From the NCBI RefSeq assembly GCF_013385825.1, contig NZ_JACAPG010000023.1:284396-348395 (forward strand): a stretch of DNA of 64,000 nucleotides. The letters are read 5' to 3'. A model generated the notes under the pieces. That model made no database searches and was not told the origin of the DNA. It worked only from the letters and a program-made list of their open reading frames with translations. Position 1 is the stretch's first letter. The number at the start of each line of letters is the position of its first letter. The DNA is from Pseudomonas reactans (GTDB lineage: Bacteria > Pseudomonadota > Gammaproteobacteria > Pseudomonadales > Pseudomonadaceae). Shown here piece by piece: positions 25,371 to 34,172 of this stretch. The position numbers and the translations under genes were made by a program.

Positions 25371-26513
25371 ATGCGTTGGGCGACTTATTTCGCCGTCCTG
25401 GCTTCGGTGCTCAGCGTCGGTTTGGCCCTGGGCGTCAGTATGCCGCTGGTGTCCCTGCGCCTCGAAAGCTGGGGCTACGGCAGTTTCGCCATCGGCGTGA
25501 TGGCAGCCATGCCGGCCTTTGGCGTACTGCTCGGCGCGAAAATCTCCAGCCGCATGGCCTCATGGCTCGGCACCGCCAACCTCATGCGCCTGTGCCTGTG
25601 GGCGGGCGCGGTGTCCATCGGCTTGCTGGCGATCCTGCCCAGCTACCCGGTCTGGTTGGTGCTGCGCCTGATGATCGGCGTGATTCTGACTATCGTGTTT
25701 ATCCTCGGCGAAAGCTGGATCAACCAGTTGGTGGTGGAGCAGTGGCGCGGCCGGCTGGTGGCGCTGTATGGCTGCAGTTATGCCTTGAGTCAACTGTCAG
25801 GCCCGTTGCTGCTGGGCTTGATCGGTACCGATCATGACTACGGTTTCTGGGTCGGCGCAGGCCTGTTAGTCGTGGCGCCATTCCTGTTGCTGGGCCGCTC
25901 CGGCGCGCCAACCGCCGAGTCCTTCAGCGTGACCTTCGCCGACCTCTGGCGCTTCTGCCTGAGTCTGCCGGCGATTGCCTGGGCGGTGGCTTTATTCGCC
26001 GCCTTCGAGGCGATGATTCTGACGTTGTTGCCGGTGTATTGCCTGCAACAAGGCTTCACCGCCGAAATCGCCCTGGCCATGGTCAGCACAGTGGTGGTCG
26101 GCGATGCGCTGCTGCAGTTGCCCATCGGGGCACTGGCCGACTACCTGCCGCGACGCACGCTGTTCCTGAGCTGTGCGGTGTTGTTGCTGGTGTCGAGCCT
26201 GGCGATTCCACTGCTGATGCACACGCTGTTGATCTGGCCGATCTGGGTGTTGTTCGGCGCGAGTGCCGGAGGGTTGTTCACCCTATCGTTGATCCTGATC
26301 GGCGAGCGTTACCGCGACGATGCGCTGGTGCGTGCCAATGCCCATGTTGCGCAACTGTGGGGAATCGGTTGCCTGGTTGGCCCACTGGTGGCAGGCGCGG
26401 GCAGCCAGTGGATCAGCGGGCATGCATTGCCGTTGCTGATGGCCGCGGGTGCGCTGGGCCTGGTGCTGCTGTTGCTGCGCCAAGGCGCATTCGGTGCAAC
26501 ACAGCCGGTGTAG
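25371..26513 (+). CDS. MFS transporter
   Basis: The 380-residue product starts MRWATYFAVLASVLSVGLALGVSMPL and has about 12 membrane segments, with the MFS loop-like ADYLPRRTLFLS in the middle. The ATG has an AGGAG 7 nt upstream; the frame is open 12 codons further upstream from a TTG, but that would start within the REPIN flank. Its stop codon TAG is the TAG of the following REPIN end. The substrate is unknown; position suggests an amine or amino acid. Confidence 0.9.
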   Translation: MRWATYFAVLASVLSVGLALGVSMPLVSLRLESWGYGSFAIGVMAAMPAFGVLLGAKISSRMASWLGTANLMRLCLWAGAVSIGLLAILPSYPVWLVLRLMIGVILTIVFILGESWINQLVVEQWRGRLVALYGCSYALSQLSGPLLLGLIGTDHDYGFWVGAGLLVVAPFLLLGRSGAPTAESFSVTFADLWRFCLSLPAIAWAVALFAAFEAMILTLLPVYCLQQGFTAEIALAMVSTVVVGDALLQLPIGALADYLPRRTLFLSCAVLLLVSSLAIPLLMHTLLIWPIWVLFGASAGGLFTLSLILIGERYRDDALVRANAHVAQLWGIGCLVGPLVAGAGSQWISGHALPLLMAAGALGLVLLLLRQGAFGATQPV

Positions 26514-26608
26514 GAGCGAGCTTGCTCGCGAAGAACTCAAGGACGCCGCGGTAAACCAGACGGCACGCGTTATCGTTAACGTTTTTCGCGAGCGAGCTCG
26601 CTCCTACA
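26509..26608. repeat. REPIN, 100 bp, ends form stop codons of both neighbours
   Basis: The left end TGTAGGAG supplies the TAG (26511-26513) that ends the MFS gene. The right end CTCCTACA supplies the TAG (26604-26606 on the minus strand) that ends the phospholipase-D-like gene. The core is in orientation A. The right arm has GAGCGAGCTCG instead of GAGCAAGCTCG. Confidence 0.95.
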
Positions 26609-28172
26609 ACATGCGTTCCAGGCCGACGGAGGTGGCGAACCAGGCATTGAACCGTCGCCACCAACTGCCCGGCTCGCGGGTCAAAGTGTGCAGTTGGCCG
26701 TTATCTTCGGTCACCCACACGACTTGGCCGTCCTGCAGTTTCGCCTCATAGCTCAAGGGCGGCGCCATGCCTTGCAGCGCCAGGTTGCGCACGTGCTCTG
26801 CCAGCTCCGGGCTGTCGACCAGCACACCCACTTCGGTATTCCATAGCACCGAGCGCGGGTCGAAGTTGAATGAACCAATAAACGACTTCTCCCGATCAAA
26901 GATCATCGCCTTGCTGTGCAAGCTCGAATCTGAACCCCGGAAGGTGCCGCGACGAAACAGGTGGGGGCCGCTGCCGCCACTGGGGTCGCCCGGTTGGCGG
27001 CGCAACTCATAGAGCTTCACTCCATGCTCCAGCAGCGCTTTGCGATAGGGCGCATAACCGCCGTGCACGGCAGGCACGTCGGTGGCTTCCAGGGAATTGG
27101 TCAGCAGGCTCACCGACACACCTGCATCGGCGCGCCCCGTCAGGTACACCAGTCCAGGTTGCCCTGGCACGAAATAAGCCGAAATCATCATCAACTCGTG
27201 GTTGACGCCTTCCAGCTCCGGCGCCAGTTGCGTGGTGAGCAACAACCGAGGATCCGGATCGGCCTTGGCCAGCACCTTGCTCGGCGCGTCCCACAGCGCC
27301 TGGTTCCAGGCCCAGATCAGCTCACGGCGCCAGGTGTCCATGCGCGGCTGGGTTTGGTAGGTGCGCAAGCGGTTGTACAGCGCGTGGTTCTGTTGACGCG
27401 ACTCGGCGAGAGACGCTTCCAGGCGCACGCGCGCAGCGGCCAGGTCGCCTTTGGAGGGCGTATTGGAGACAAAGTCATCAATCGGCTTGCTCAGCGCGCT
27501 GTTCCAGTACTGGTCGAAGCTGTGACCCAACTGTTCGGCCACCGGGCCCACGCTGAGCATATCGATATCAGTGAAGTTCAGGTTGGGTTCGGCGTCGAAA
27601 TACTCATCCCCCAGGTTGCGCCCGCCGACGATGGCCACGCTGTTGTCCGCCAGCCACAGCTTGTTATGCATGCGCCGGTGTTGCAGCGAGAGGTTGAACA
27701 GCCGGCCCATGGCGCGCGTAACGCCTGTGCTGCGCCCTAGGTGTAACGGGTTGAACAGGCGGATCTCGATCTTGGGATGGGCGGCAAGGGTGGCGATGAT
27801 CTGGTCGAGGCCGTCGCTGGTGGTGTCGTCCAGCAGGATGCGCACCCGCACGCCACGGTCGGCGGCCTTGAGCAGTTCGTCCACCAGCATGCGCGTGCTG
27901 ATGCCGTCGTGCACGATGTAGTACTGCAGGTCGAGGCTGGTCTGGGCGTTGCGGATCAGCTCGGCGCGGGCCATGAACGCCTCGCTGCTGTTGGGCAACA
28001 GGCGAAAGCCGGAGCGGCCTTGATAAGGCGCCGCCTGGGCCTGGATCGAGCGGCCGAACGACGATTGCGCGGCGGGGAGGGCGTCGCTGGGGATGCGCGG
28101 AGTACTCACCGTCGCGCAGCCGCCCAGGGCCAGGGCTCCCAACAGGAAAAACGGTAATAGCCGTTGAATCAT
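26604..28172 (-). CDS. Phospholipase D-like lipoprotein
   Basis: The 522-residue product starts MIQRLLPFFLLGALALGGCA, a lipobox signal peptide. Two HKD motifs are present, HNKLWLADNSVAIVGGRN and HSKAMIFDREKSFIGSFNFD, as in the PLD/cardiolipin-synthase superfamily, so it probably hydrolyses or transfers phosphodiester bonds on the cell envelope. The start was chosen for the lipobox; the frame is open 16 codons further upstream. The gene ends within the REPIN. Confidence 0.9.
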   Translation of the reverse strand: MIQRLLPFFLLGALALGGCATVSTPRIPSDALPAAQSSFGRSIQAQAAPYQGRSGFRLLPNSSEAFMARAELIRNAQTSLDLQYYIVHDGISTRMLVDELLKAADRGVRVRILLDDTTSDGLDQIIATLAAHPKIEIRLFNPLHLGRSTGVTRAMGRLFNLSLQHRRMHNKLWLADNSVAIVGGRNLGDEYFDAEPNLNFTDIDMLSVGPVAEQLGHSFDQYWNSALSKPIDDFVSNTPSKGDLAAARVRLEASLAESRQQNHALYNRLRTYQTQPRMDTWRRELIWAWNQALWDAPSKVLAKADPDPRLLLTTQLAPELEGVNHELMMISAYFVPGQPGLVYLTGRADAGVSVSLLTNSLEATDVPAVHGGYAPYRKALLEHGVKLYELRRQPGDPSGGSGPHLFRRGTFRGSDSSLHSKAMIFDREKSFIGSFNFDPRSVLWNTEVGVLVDSPELAEHVRNLALQGMAPPLSYEAKLQDGQVVWVTEDNGQLHTLTREPGSWWRRFNAWFATSVGLERML

Positions 28173-28234
28173 CAAGGGAGTTGCTTCCAGATCAGGGCGG
28201 TTGTCGGCATATGACGGCAAATTCCCGCGAAAGG

Positions 28235-29659
28235 TCAGTCGGCGGCCTCGGCCAGCATCTTGATGGCGGCTGCACCCACCTTGCGCACGGCTTCTTCAAT
28301 CTGCGGGGTGGGCTTGGCACCGTAGTTCATACGCAGGCAGTTCCGGTACTTGCCCGACGCCGAAAAGATGCTGCCGACGGCCACCTGTACGCCTTGCTCA
28401 ATCAGGATACGGTTGAGTTTCAGTGTATCGAAGCCTTCCGGCAGTTCGACCCAGAGCATGAAGCTGCCTTGGGGGCGACTGGCACGGGTGCCTGCCGGAA
28501 AGTAGCGGCTGACCCAGTCGATCATCAAGTCACGATTGCGCTGGTATTGGGTGCGCATCCGCCGCAAATGCGGTTCGAAGTGGCCACCTTTGAGGAATTC
28601 GGCAATGGCGATCTGCGGTTGTGTCGCGGTGCAGCCGGTGCTGATGTATTTCATGTGCAGCACCCGTTCCAGATAGCGACCCGGCGCGACCCAACCGATG
28701 CGCAAACCTGGCGCCAGGGTTTTCGAGAATGAGCTGCACAGCACTACACGGCCGTCCTCATCGAAGGACTTGATGGTGCGCGGGCGCGGGTAGCTGTAGG
28801 CCAGCTCGCCATACACATCGTCCTCGATGATCGCCACGTCAAAGCGCTGGGCCAGGGTCAGCAGTGCTTTTTTACGTGCCTCGGGCATGATGTAGCCGAG
28901 GGGATTGTTGCAGTTGGGGGTCAGCTGGATGACCTTGATCGGCCATTGTTCCAGCGCCAATTCCAGGGCTTCGAGGCTGATGCCGGTGATCGGGTCGGTG
29001 GGGATTTCCAGGGCTTTCATGCCCAGGCCCTTGAGGGTCTGCATGGCGCCGTGGAAGCTCGGCGAGTCCACCGCGACGATGTCGCCAGGCTCGCAGATCG
29101 CATGGATGCTGGCGGACAGCGCCTCATGGCAACCGGTGGTAATCACGATGTCCTCGGCCGTCAGTTGGCAGCCGGAATCCAGTGACAGTCGCGCGACCTG
29201 CTCGCGCAACTCCATACAGCCGAGGATGTTGTCGTAATACAGCCCCGGCAGATCCTGGCGGCGGCTCACGCGGGCCAGGCTACGCAGCAGCGGCTTCATG
29301 GTCGGCGACAATACGTCCGGCATGCCGCGCCCCATCTGTATGACATCTTTGCGCGGGACTGCGCGAACCAGCTCCAGTACCTGGTCCCACTGGGATATCT
29401 CCACGGGCCGCTGTGCCGGACGACCAACTTCGGGCAGGGCCGGCAACTCGCGGCCGACTGGCACAAAGTAGCCGGATTTCGGCTTCGGCATTGCCAGGCC
29501 GTTGTCTTCCAGCAAACGATAGGCCTGTTGCACGGTGCTCAGGCTGACCCCGTGTTCCACGCTTAAAGCCCTTACAGAAGGCAGCCTGTCTCCAGGGCGA
29601 TAGAAGCCCTGTTCGATGCGGGTGCCCAGTAATTCGGCGAGGTTCATGTACAGGGTCAT
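28235..29659 (-). CDS. MocR-type regulator (GntR HTH plus aminotransferase-like domain)
   Basis: The 474-residue product combines an N-terminal GntR winged helix (IEQGFYRPGDRLPSVRALSVEHGVSLSTVQQAYRLLE) with a fold-type I aminotransferase-like domain carrying the PLP lysine in SSFSKTLAPGLRIGW. MocR regulators sense amino acids or PLP-derived ligands. It is divergent from a small DUF1127 gene across an interval with inverted sequence repeats that look like its operators. The target pathway is not evident; the neighbouring amine-catabolism genes are candidates. Confidence 0.92.
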   Translation of the reverse strand: MTLYMNLAELLGTRIEQGFYRPGDRLPSVRALSVEHGVSLSTVQQAYRLLEDNGLAMPKPKSGYFVPVGRELPALPEVGRPAQRPVEISQWDQVLELVRAVPRKDVIQMGRGMPDVLSPTMKPLLRSLARVSRRQDLPGLYYDNILGCMELREQVARLSLDSGCQLTAEDIVITTGCHEALSASIHAICEPGDIVAVDSPSFHGAMQTLKGLGMKALEIPTDPITGISLEALELALEQWPIKVIQLTPNCNNPLGYIMPEARKKALLTLAQRFDVAIIEDDVYGELAYSYPRPRTIKSFDEDGRVVLCSSFSKTLAPGLRIGWVAPGRYLERVLHMKYISTGCTATQPQIAIAEFLKGGHFEPHLRRMRTQYQRNRDLMIDWVSRYFPAGTRASRPQGSFMLWVELPEGFDTLKLNRILIEQGVQVAVGSIFSASGKYRNCLRMNYGAKPTPQIEEAVRKVGAAAIKMLAEAAD

Positions 29660-29676
29660 GGCGGTCGCTCCCGAGA

Positions 29677-29769
29677 AACCATTACAGATAGCCCGAAAAT
29701 ACAGGATTCAGCCGCCATTAGGCAGTATCTGTATGGATTTAATAAAGTTGGGTTGAATCTGTAATGGTT
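29677..29769. promoter_or_regulatory. Putative MocR operator region with repeated ATCTGTAATGG boxes
   Basis: AACCATTACAGAT (29677-29689) is the exact inverse of ATCTGTAATGGTT (29757-29769); between them lies a related ATCTGTATGG (29727-29736). Repeated half-sites between a MocR gene and its divergent neighbour are typical of autoregulation. Confidence 0.6.
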
Positions 29770-29826
29770 TTCGCCTTGCGCCCATCCTTGCCACTCAAGG
29801 CAACAAGGCAAATGAGGGGCAGCAAA

Positions 29827-30051
29827 ATGAACGGCATGAGCGATGTGCGGCTGGCGCTACACGGTCAGGAACTGCAGGCAGGGCAAGAGCGGGCGACGGC
29901 GCCGCGCGATATCAGCCGCTGGGGTCTGTTCTGGCACCGTCGTCACACGCGCAAGGCATTGCTGCATCTGACCCGCGAACAACTGCGCGATGTCGGGTTG
30001 ACCGCCGAACAGGCGCGCCAGGAAGGTCTGAAACCCTTCTGGCGCGACTGA
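29827..30051 (+). CDS. DUF1127 domain-containing small protein
   Basis: The 74-residue product has the C-terminal pattern RWGLFWHRRHTRKALLHLTREQLRDVGL, matching the DUF1127 family of short basic proteins (an arginine-rich helix then a D-[VI]-GL end). DUF1127 members in some alphaproteobacteria affect RNA or phosphate physiology; the role here is unknown. The ATG at 29827 follows GAGGGG. Its stop codon lies 1 nt before the 3' end of the convergent oxidase gene. Confidence 0.8.
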   Translation: MNGMSDVRLALHGQELQAGQERATAPRDISRWGLFWHRRHTRKALLHLTREQLRDVGLTAEQARQEGLKPFWRD

Positions 30052-30052
30052 A

Positions 30053-31345
30053 TCACACCCGCTCTTTGAGGCGGTGCCAGAGCATCCCCAACGCCAACAG
30101 CGGCGAGCGCAGGTGCTTGCCGCCGGGGAAGGTGATGTGCGGCACCTGGGCGAACAGGTCGAAGCGCCCCTGTTGCTGGCCACTGATGGCCTCGGCCAGC
30201 AACTTGCCCGCCAGGTGGGTGGCGTTGAGGCCATGGCCGGCGTAGGCCTGGGCGTAATACACGTTGGGTTGGTCGGCCAGGCGGCCAATCTGCGGCAAGC
30301 GGTTGGCGCCGATGCCGATCATGCCGCCCCATTGATAATCGATTTTAACGTCAGCCAATTGCGGGAAAACCTGGAGCATTTTCGGACGCATGTAGGCGCC
30401 GATGTCCTTCGGATCGCGACCGGAGTAGTGACAAGCGCCGCCGAACAGCAGGCGACGGTCGGCGGACAGCCGGAAGTAATCCACGGTGACGCGCTGGTCG
30501 CACACCGCCATGTTTTGCGGCAGCAGGTGGGCGGCCTGCACTTCGCTCAACGGCTCGGTGGCGATGATGTAGCTGCCGGCGGGCAACACTTTGCCGCTCA
30601 GGTGTGGGTTGAGGCCATTGAGGTAAGCATTGCACGCCAGCACCAGGGTCTTGGCGCGCACGTTGCCCTGGGCGGTGTGCACGTTGACTTCGGGGCCGTA
30701 GTCGATACGGGTGACTTCAGATTGCTCGAACAGCTTCACGCCCAGTTGCTGCGCGGCGGCGGCTTCGCCAAGGGCCAGGTTCAGCGGGTGCAGGTGACCG
30801 GAACCCATATCGATCATGCCGCCCACGTAGCGCTCCGAACCGATTACGCTGCTCATCTCGTTGGCCTGCAGCAAGCGCACTTCGTGACGATAACCCAGGC
30901 CGCGCAGCTCTTCCGCGTCGTCGGCCAGGCCTTGCAGGTCGCGAGGCTTGTTGGCGAGGTCGCAGTAACCCCAGGTCAGGTCGCAGGGGATCTGGAAGCG
31001 TTCGACGCGCTCACGCACGATCTCCACGGCTTCCAGGCCCATCAGCTTCATCTGGCGCACGCCATCGGTGCCAATCACATTGGTGAACTGATCCAGGCCA
31101 TGGCCGACGCCACGGATCAGCTGACCGCCGTTACGTCCGCTGGCGCCCCAGGCGATCTTGCGTGCCTCCAGCAGCACCACGCTGAACCCCCGCTCGGCCA
31201 GCTCAAGCGCCGTGTTCAGCCCGGAAAAACCGCCGCCCACCACGCACACATCGGCTGTCACGTCGCCTGTCAGCACCGGGTAATCGGGTTGCGGCACGCT
31301 GCTGGCGGCGTAATAGGAAGTGGTGTGCCGGGCGCTGGCAGTCAT
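30053..31345 (-). CDS. FAD-dependent oxidoreductase, gamma-glutamylputrescine oxidase-like (PuuB/PauB type)
   Basis: The 430-residue product has the FAD-binding segment VCVVGGGFSGLNTALELAERGFSV (about residues 34-57), then EARKIAWGASGRNGGQ and the C-terminal GYAGHGLNATHLAGKLLAEAISG, the DAO-family layout. It resembles the PuuB/PauB enzymes that oxidise gamma-glutamylated polyamines. A GGGAGG lies before the ATG at 31345; the open frame extends far upstream but is antisense to the cysteine-cluster gene. Together with kauB it suggests a polyamine catabolic function. Confidence 0.88.
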   Translation of the reverse strand: MTASARHTTSYYAASSVPQPDYPVLTGDVTADVCVVGGGFSGLNTALELAERGFSVVLLEARKIAWGASGRNGGQLIRGVGHGLDQFTNVIGTDGVRQMKLMGLEAVEIVRERVERFQIPCDLTWGYCDLANKPRDLQGLADDAEELRGLGYRHEVRLLQANEMSSVIGSERYVGGMIDMGSGHLHPLNLALGEAAAAQQLGVKLFEQSEVTRIDYGPEVNVHTAQGNVRAKTLVLACNAYLNGLNPHLSGKVLPAGSYIIATEPLSEVQAAHLLPQNMAVCDQRVTVDYFRLSADRRLLFGGACHYSGRDPKDIGAYMRPKMLQVFPQLADVKIDYQWGGMIGIGANRLPQIGRLADQPNVYYAQAYAGHGLNATHLAGKLLAEAISGQQQGRFDLFAQVPHITFPGGKHLRSPLLALGMLWHRLKERV

Positions 31346-31459
31346 GGGAGCCTCCCTGTTTGGAAAATTTGACGCAGGATACAGCGGTCGGATGCAGCTG
31401 TCTGCGCAGGGCGTTTTGCGGCAGAATCCACGCCTATTCGCCGTTCGGTATATGTTTCG

Positions 31460-31813
31460 ATGAGTTGCAACAGTCAGAAAATCAGCGCGCTGCGTCGGCA
31501 GATTCCTTCGTTCGAGTGCGTCCCCGGTTGCCACGACTGCTGTGGGCCGGTGACGACCTCGCCCGAGGAAATGTCGCGTCTGCCGCGCAAGACCGCCGCC
31601 GAGCAGGATGCGGCCATGGATGAACTGAACTGCGTGCACCTGGGGCCCAACGGCTGCACGGTCTACGACGAGCGACCGTTGATCTGCCGGCTGTTCGGCA
31701 CCACCAAGACCTTGCCGTGCCCGAACGGGCGGCGCCCGGTGGAGCTGATACATCCGCGGGTGGAGAAACAGATCCATGAGTACATGGCGAGCACACGGCA
31801 GGTTTTGGTTTAG
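31460..31813 (+). CDS. YkgJ family cysteine-cluster protein
   Basis: The 117-residue product carries CVPGCHDCC early and CVHLGPNGCTVYDERPLICRLFG further on, the zinc- or iron-chelating pattern of the YkgJ family. The biochemical role is unknown. It is divergent from the oxidase gene and convergent with lrp, from which it is separated by 8 nt. Confidence 0.9.
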   Translation: MSCNSQKISALRRQIPSFECVPGCHDCCGPVTTSPEEMSRLPRKTAAEQDAAMDELNCVHLGPNGCTVYDERPLICRLFGTTKTLPCPNGRRPVELIHPRVEKQIHEYMASTRQVLV

Positions 31814-31821
31814 CCCGCTCT

Positions 31822-32310
31822 TCAGTCCGGGATCGGCAGGTTAAGGCTCTCTTTCACCTCTTCCATCACGATATAGCTCTTGGACTCCCGCACATGGGGC
31901 AACTTGAGCAGGATATCCCCCAGCAGTTTGCGGTACGACGCCATCTCGGAAATCCGCGCTTTCACCAGGTAGTCGAAGTCGCCTGAGACCAAGTGGCACT
32001 CCAGCACATGGGGCAGTTTCAGCACCGCGCGGCGGAACTCCTCAAAGGTGTCGCCAGACTTGTAATCCAGGCTGATCTCGACAAATACCAGCAAACTACC
32101 CTTCAAATGCTGCGGGTTGAGCCGCGCGTTGTAACCCATGATGATCCCTTCACGCTCCAGCCGGCGCACGCGCTCGGTGCAGGGCGTAGTCGACAACCCA
32201 ACCTTTTCCCCCAACTCCGTGAACGAAATGCGCCCGTCGGTTTGCAGGATGCGCAGGATGTTGCGGTCGATCTTGTCCAGCTCCCGCTTGGTCTGGGTGT
32301 TGGTTCGCAT
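31822..32310 (-). CDS. lrp: Leucine-responsive regulator Lrp
   Basis: The 162-residue product starts MRTNTQTKRELDKIDRNILR, with an HTH (ISFTELGEKVGLSTTPCTERVRRLE) and a C-terminal RAM ligand-binding domain. It is divergent from dadA, and Lrp-type control of dadA-dadX is established in P. aeruginosa. The reading frame stays open far upstream across dadA, but that part is only the antisense of dadA. Confidence 0.95.
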   Translation of the reverse strand: MRTNTQTKRELDKIDRNILRILQTDGRISFTELGEKVGLSTTPCTERVRRLEREGIIMGYNARLNPQHLKGSLLVFVEISLDYKSGDTFEEFRRAVLKLPHVLECHLVSGDFDYLVKARISEMASYRKLLGDILLKLPHVRESKSYIVMEEVKESLNLPIPD

Positions 32311-32466
32311 AGGGGATACGCCTCTGTGAAAAGGGTTTTTGCCGAGAATTGTCGCCAAATATAGGCAGTTATATAGTGAAATGCACTGGCAATTGTTTTT
32401 TAAACTGCGCTCATCATTGCTCGAATAACACACGTCAGCGGCCATGCCCGCGATGAGGATATAAAA
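32311..32466. promoter_or_regulatory. Divergent lrp/dadA control region
   Basis: This 156-nt AT-rich interval (for example GGCAGTTATATAGTG and GGCAATTGTTTTTTAAAC) stands out from the GC-rich surroundings and is where Lrp would be expected to bind. No exact consensus site was confirmed. Confidence 0.5.
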
Positions 32467-33768
32467 ATGCGCGTTCTGGTCTTGGGTAGCGGCGTCATTG
32501 GTGTGACCAGTGCCTACTATTTGGCGCGGGCCGGCTTTGAAGTGGTGGTCGTCGACCGTCAGCCCGCCGCTGCCATGGAAACCAGTTTCGCCAACGCCGG
32601 CCAGGTTTCCCCAGGCTATGCGTCGCCATGGGCTGCGCCGGGCGTGCCGCTCAAGGCAATCAAATGGCTGTTGCAGCGCCACGCGCCGCTGGCGATCAAG
32701 GCCACCGCCGATATCGATCAATACCTGTGGATGGCGCAGATGCTGCGCAACTGCACCGCCAACCGTTATGCGGTGAACAAGGAGCGCATGGTGCGCCTGT
32801 CCGAGTACAGCCGCGACTGCCTCGACGAACTGCGCGCAGAAACCGGCATTGCCTACGAAGGCCGTAGCCTCGGCACGACCCAACTGTTCCGTACCCAGGC
32901 ACAACTGGATGGCGCGGCCAAGGACATCGCTGTGCTGAAGGAGTCCGGCGTGCCGTTTGAAGTGCTCGACCGCGCCGGCATCGCCCGCGTTGAGCCGGCG
33001 CTGGCCAGCGTCACCGATATCCTCGCGGGTGCCTTGCGCCTTCCGAACGACCAGACCGGCGACTGCCAGATGTTCACCACCCGCCTGGTCGACATGTGCA
33101 AGCAACTGGGCGTGGAGTTCCGCTTCGAACAAGACATCCAGCGCCTCGACTACGCCGGTGACCGCATCAACGGCGTGTGGATCGATGGCAAGCTGGAAAC
33201 CGCCGACCGCTACGTACTGGCCCTCGGCAGTTACTCGCCGAAATTGCTCAAGCCGCTGGGGATCAAGGCCCCGGTGTACCCGCTCAAGGGTTACTCGTTG
33301 ACCGTGCCAATCACCAACCCGGCGATGGCGCCGACTTCGACCATTCTCGACGAGACCTACAAGGTCGCGATCACCCGTTTCGACAACCGCATCCGTGTCG
33401 GTGGCATGGCTGAAATCGCCGGTTTTGACCTGTCGCTGAACCCGCGTCGACGCGAAACCCTGGAGATGATCGTCAACGACCTTTATCCTCAGGGCGGCGA
33501 TTTGACCGAAGCCACTTTCTGGACCGGCCTGCGTCCGACCACCCCCGACGGTACGCCGATTGTCGGTGCCACTCCGTTCAAGAACCTGTTCCTGAATACC
33601 GGCCATGGCACCCTCGGTTGGACCATGGCCTGTGGGTCCGGTCGCTTGCTGGCTGACCTGATGGCTTCGAAGACCCCGCAGATCAGCGCCGAAGGCCTCG
33701 ATATTTCCCGTTATGGCAACCACCAGGAGTCCGCACAACATGTCAATCCAGCGCCAGCTCACCAATGA
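32467..33768 (+). CDS. dadA: D-amino acid dehydrogenase small subunit DadA
   Basis: DadA oxidises D-alanine and other D-amino acids to 2-oxo acids, passing electrons to the respiratory chain. The 433-residue product starts MRVLVLGSGVIGVTSAYYLARAG (FAD site) and has ETSFANAGQVSPGYASPWAAPG and the C-terminal GLRPTTPDGTPIVG and NTGHGTLGWTMACGSG. It is the first gene of dadA-ridA-dadX, with lrp divergent. Confidence 0.97.
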   Translation: MRVLVLGSGVIGVTSAYYLARAGFEVVVVDRQPAAAMETSFANAGQVSPGYASPWAAPGVPLKAIKWLLQRHAPLAIKATADIDQYLWMAQMLRNCTANRYAVNKERMVRLSEYSRDCLDELRAETGIAYEGRSLGTTQLFRTQAQLDGAAKDIAVLKESGVPFEVLDRAGIARVEPALASVTDILAGALRLPNDQTGDCQMFTTRLVDMCKQLGVEFRFEQDIQRLDYAGDRINGVWIDGKLETADRYVLALGSYSPKLLKPLGIKAPVYPLKGYSLTVPITNPAMAPTSTILDETYKVAITRFDNRIRVGGMAEIAGFDLSLNPRRRETLEMIVNDLYPQGGDLTEATFWTGLRPTTPDGTPIVGATPFKNLFLNTGHGTLGWTMACGSGRLLADLMASKTPQISAEGLDISRYGNHQESAQHVNPAPAHQ

Positions 33769-34093
33769 GCGCATGAGCCAGATCGTTGTTCACAGCGGTA
33801 CCGTGTATCTGGCCGGGCAAGTCGGTGACGACATGAACGCCGGGATTGAACAGCAGACCCGTGAAACCCTGGCCAATATTGAGCGTTTGCTCGACCTGGC
33901 TGGCACGGACAAGAGCAAGCTGCTGTCGGTGACGATCTACCTGAAAGACATCGACGCCGATTTCGCCGGCATGAACGCGGTGTGGGACAAGTGGCTGCCC
34001 AAGGGTGTTGCACCTGCCCGCGCCACGGTTGAAGCCAAGCTGTGCGAACCGGAAATCCTGGTAGAGCTGTCCGTCGTGGCGGCCTTGCCTTAA
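33740..34093 (+). CDS. RidA family protein of the dad operon
   Basis: The 117-residue product starts MSIQRQLTNERMSQIVVHSGTVYLAGQV and ends ATVEAKLCEPEILVELSVVAAL, a YjgF/RidA member. It overlaps dadA by 29 nt in another frame, with AGGAG inside dadA 10 nt before its ATG, so translation is probably coupled. A role in removing reactive imine or enamine products of DadA is a reasonable inference. Confidence 0.93.
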   Translation: MSIQRQLTNERMSQIVVHSGTVYLAGQVGDDMNAGIEQQTRETLANIERLLDLAGTDKSKLLSVTIYLKDIDADFAGMNAVWDKWLPKGVAPARATVEAKLCEPEILVELSVVAALP

Positions 34094-34172
34094 ACAACGA
34101 TCCCTCTCCCGGTGCCGATGCTGTTGGTCGGTGCCGGTTTTTCTTCACTCTGCCGCCTAGAAGCCTGCCGCC

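Noticed and set aside
32311..33774. In-frame upstream extension of lrp to a 650-residue protein.
   Set aside because: The extra part is antisense to dadA and lacks motifs; the 162-residue Lrp start at 32310 is standard.
34094..34172. A terminator between the RidA-family gene and dadX, suggested by repeated CGGTGCCG before TTTTTC.
   Set aside because: The two copies are direct rather than inverted repeats, so no stem forms; dadX is probably transcribed with dadA.
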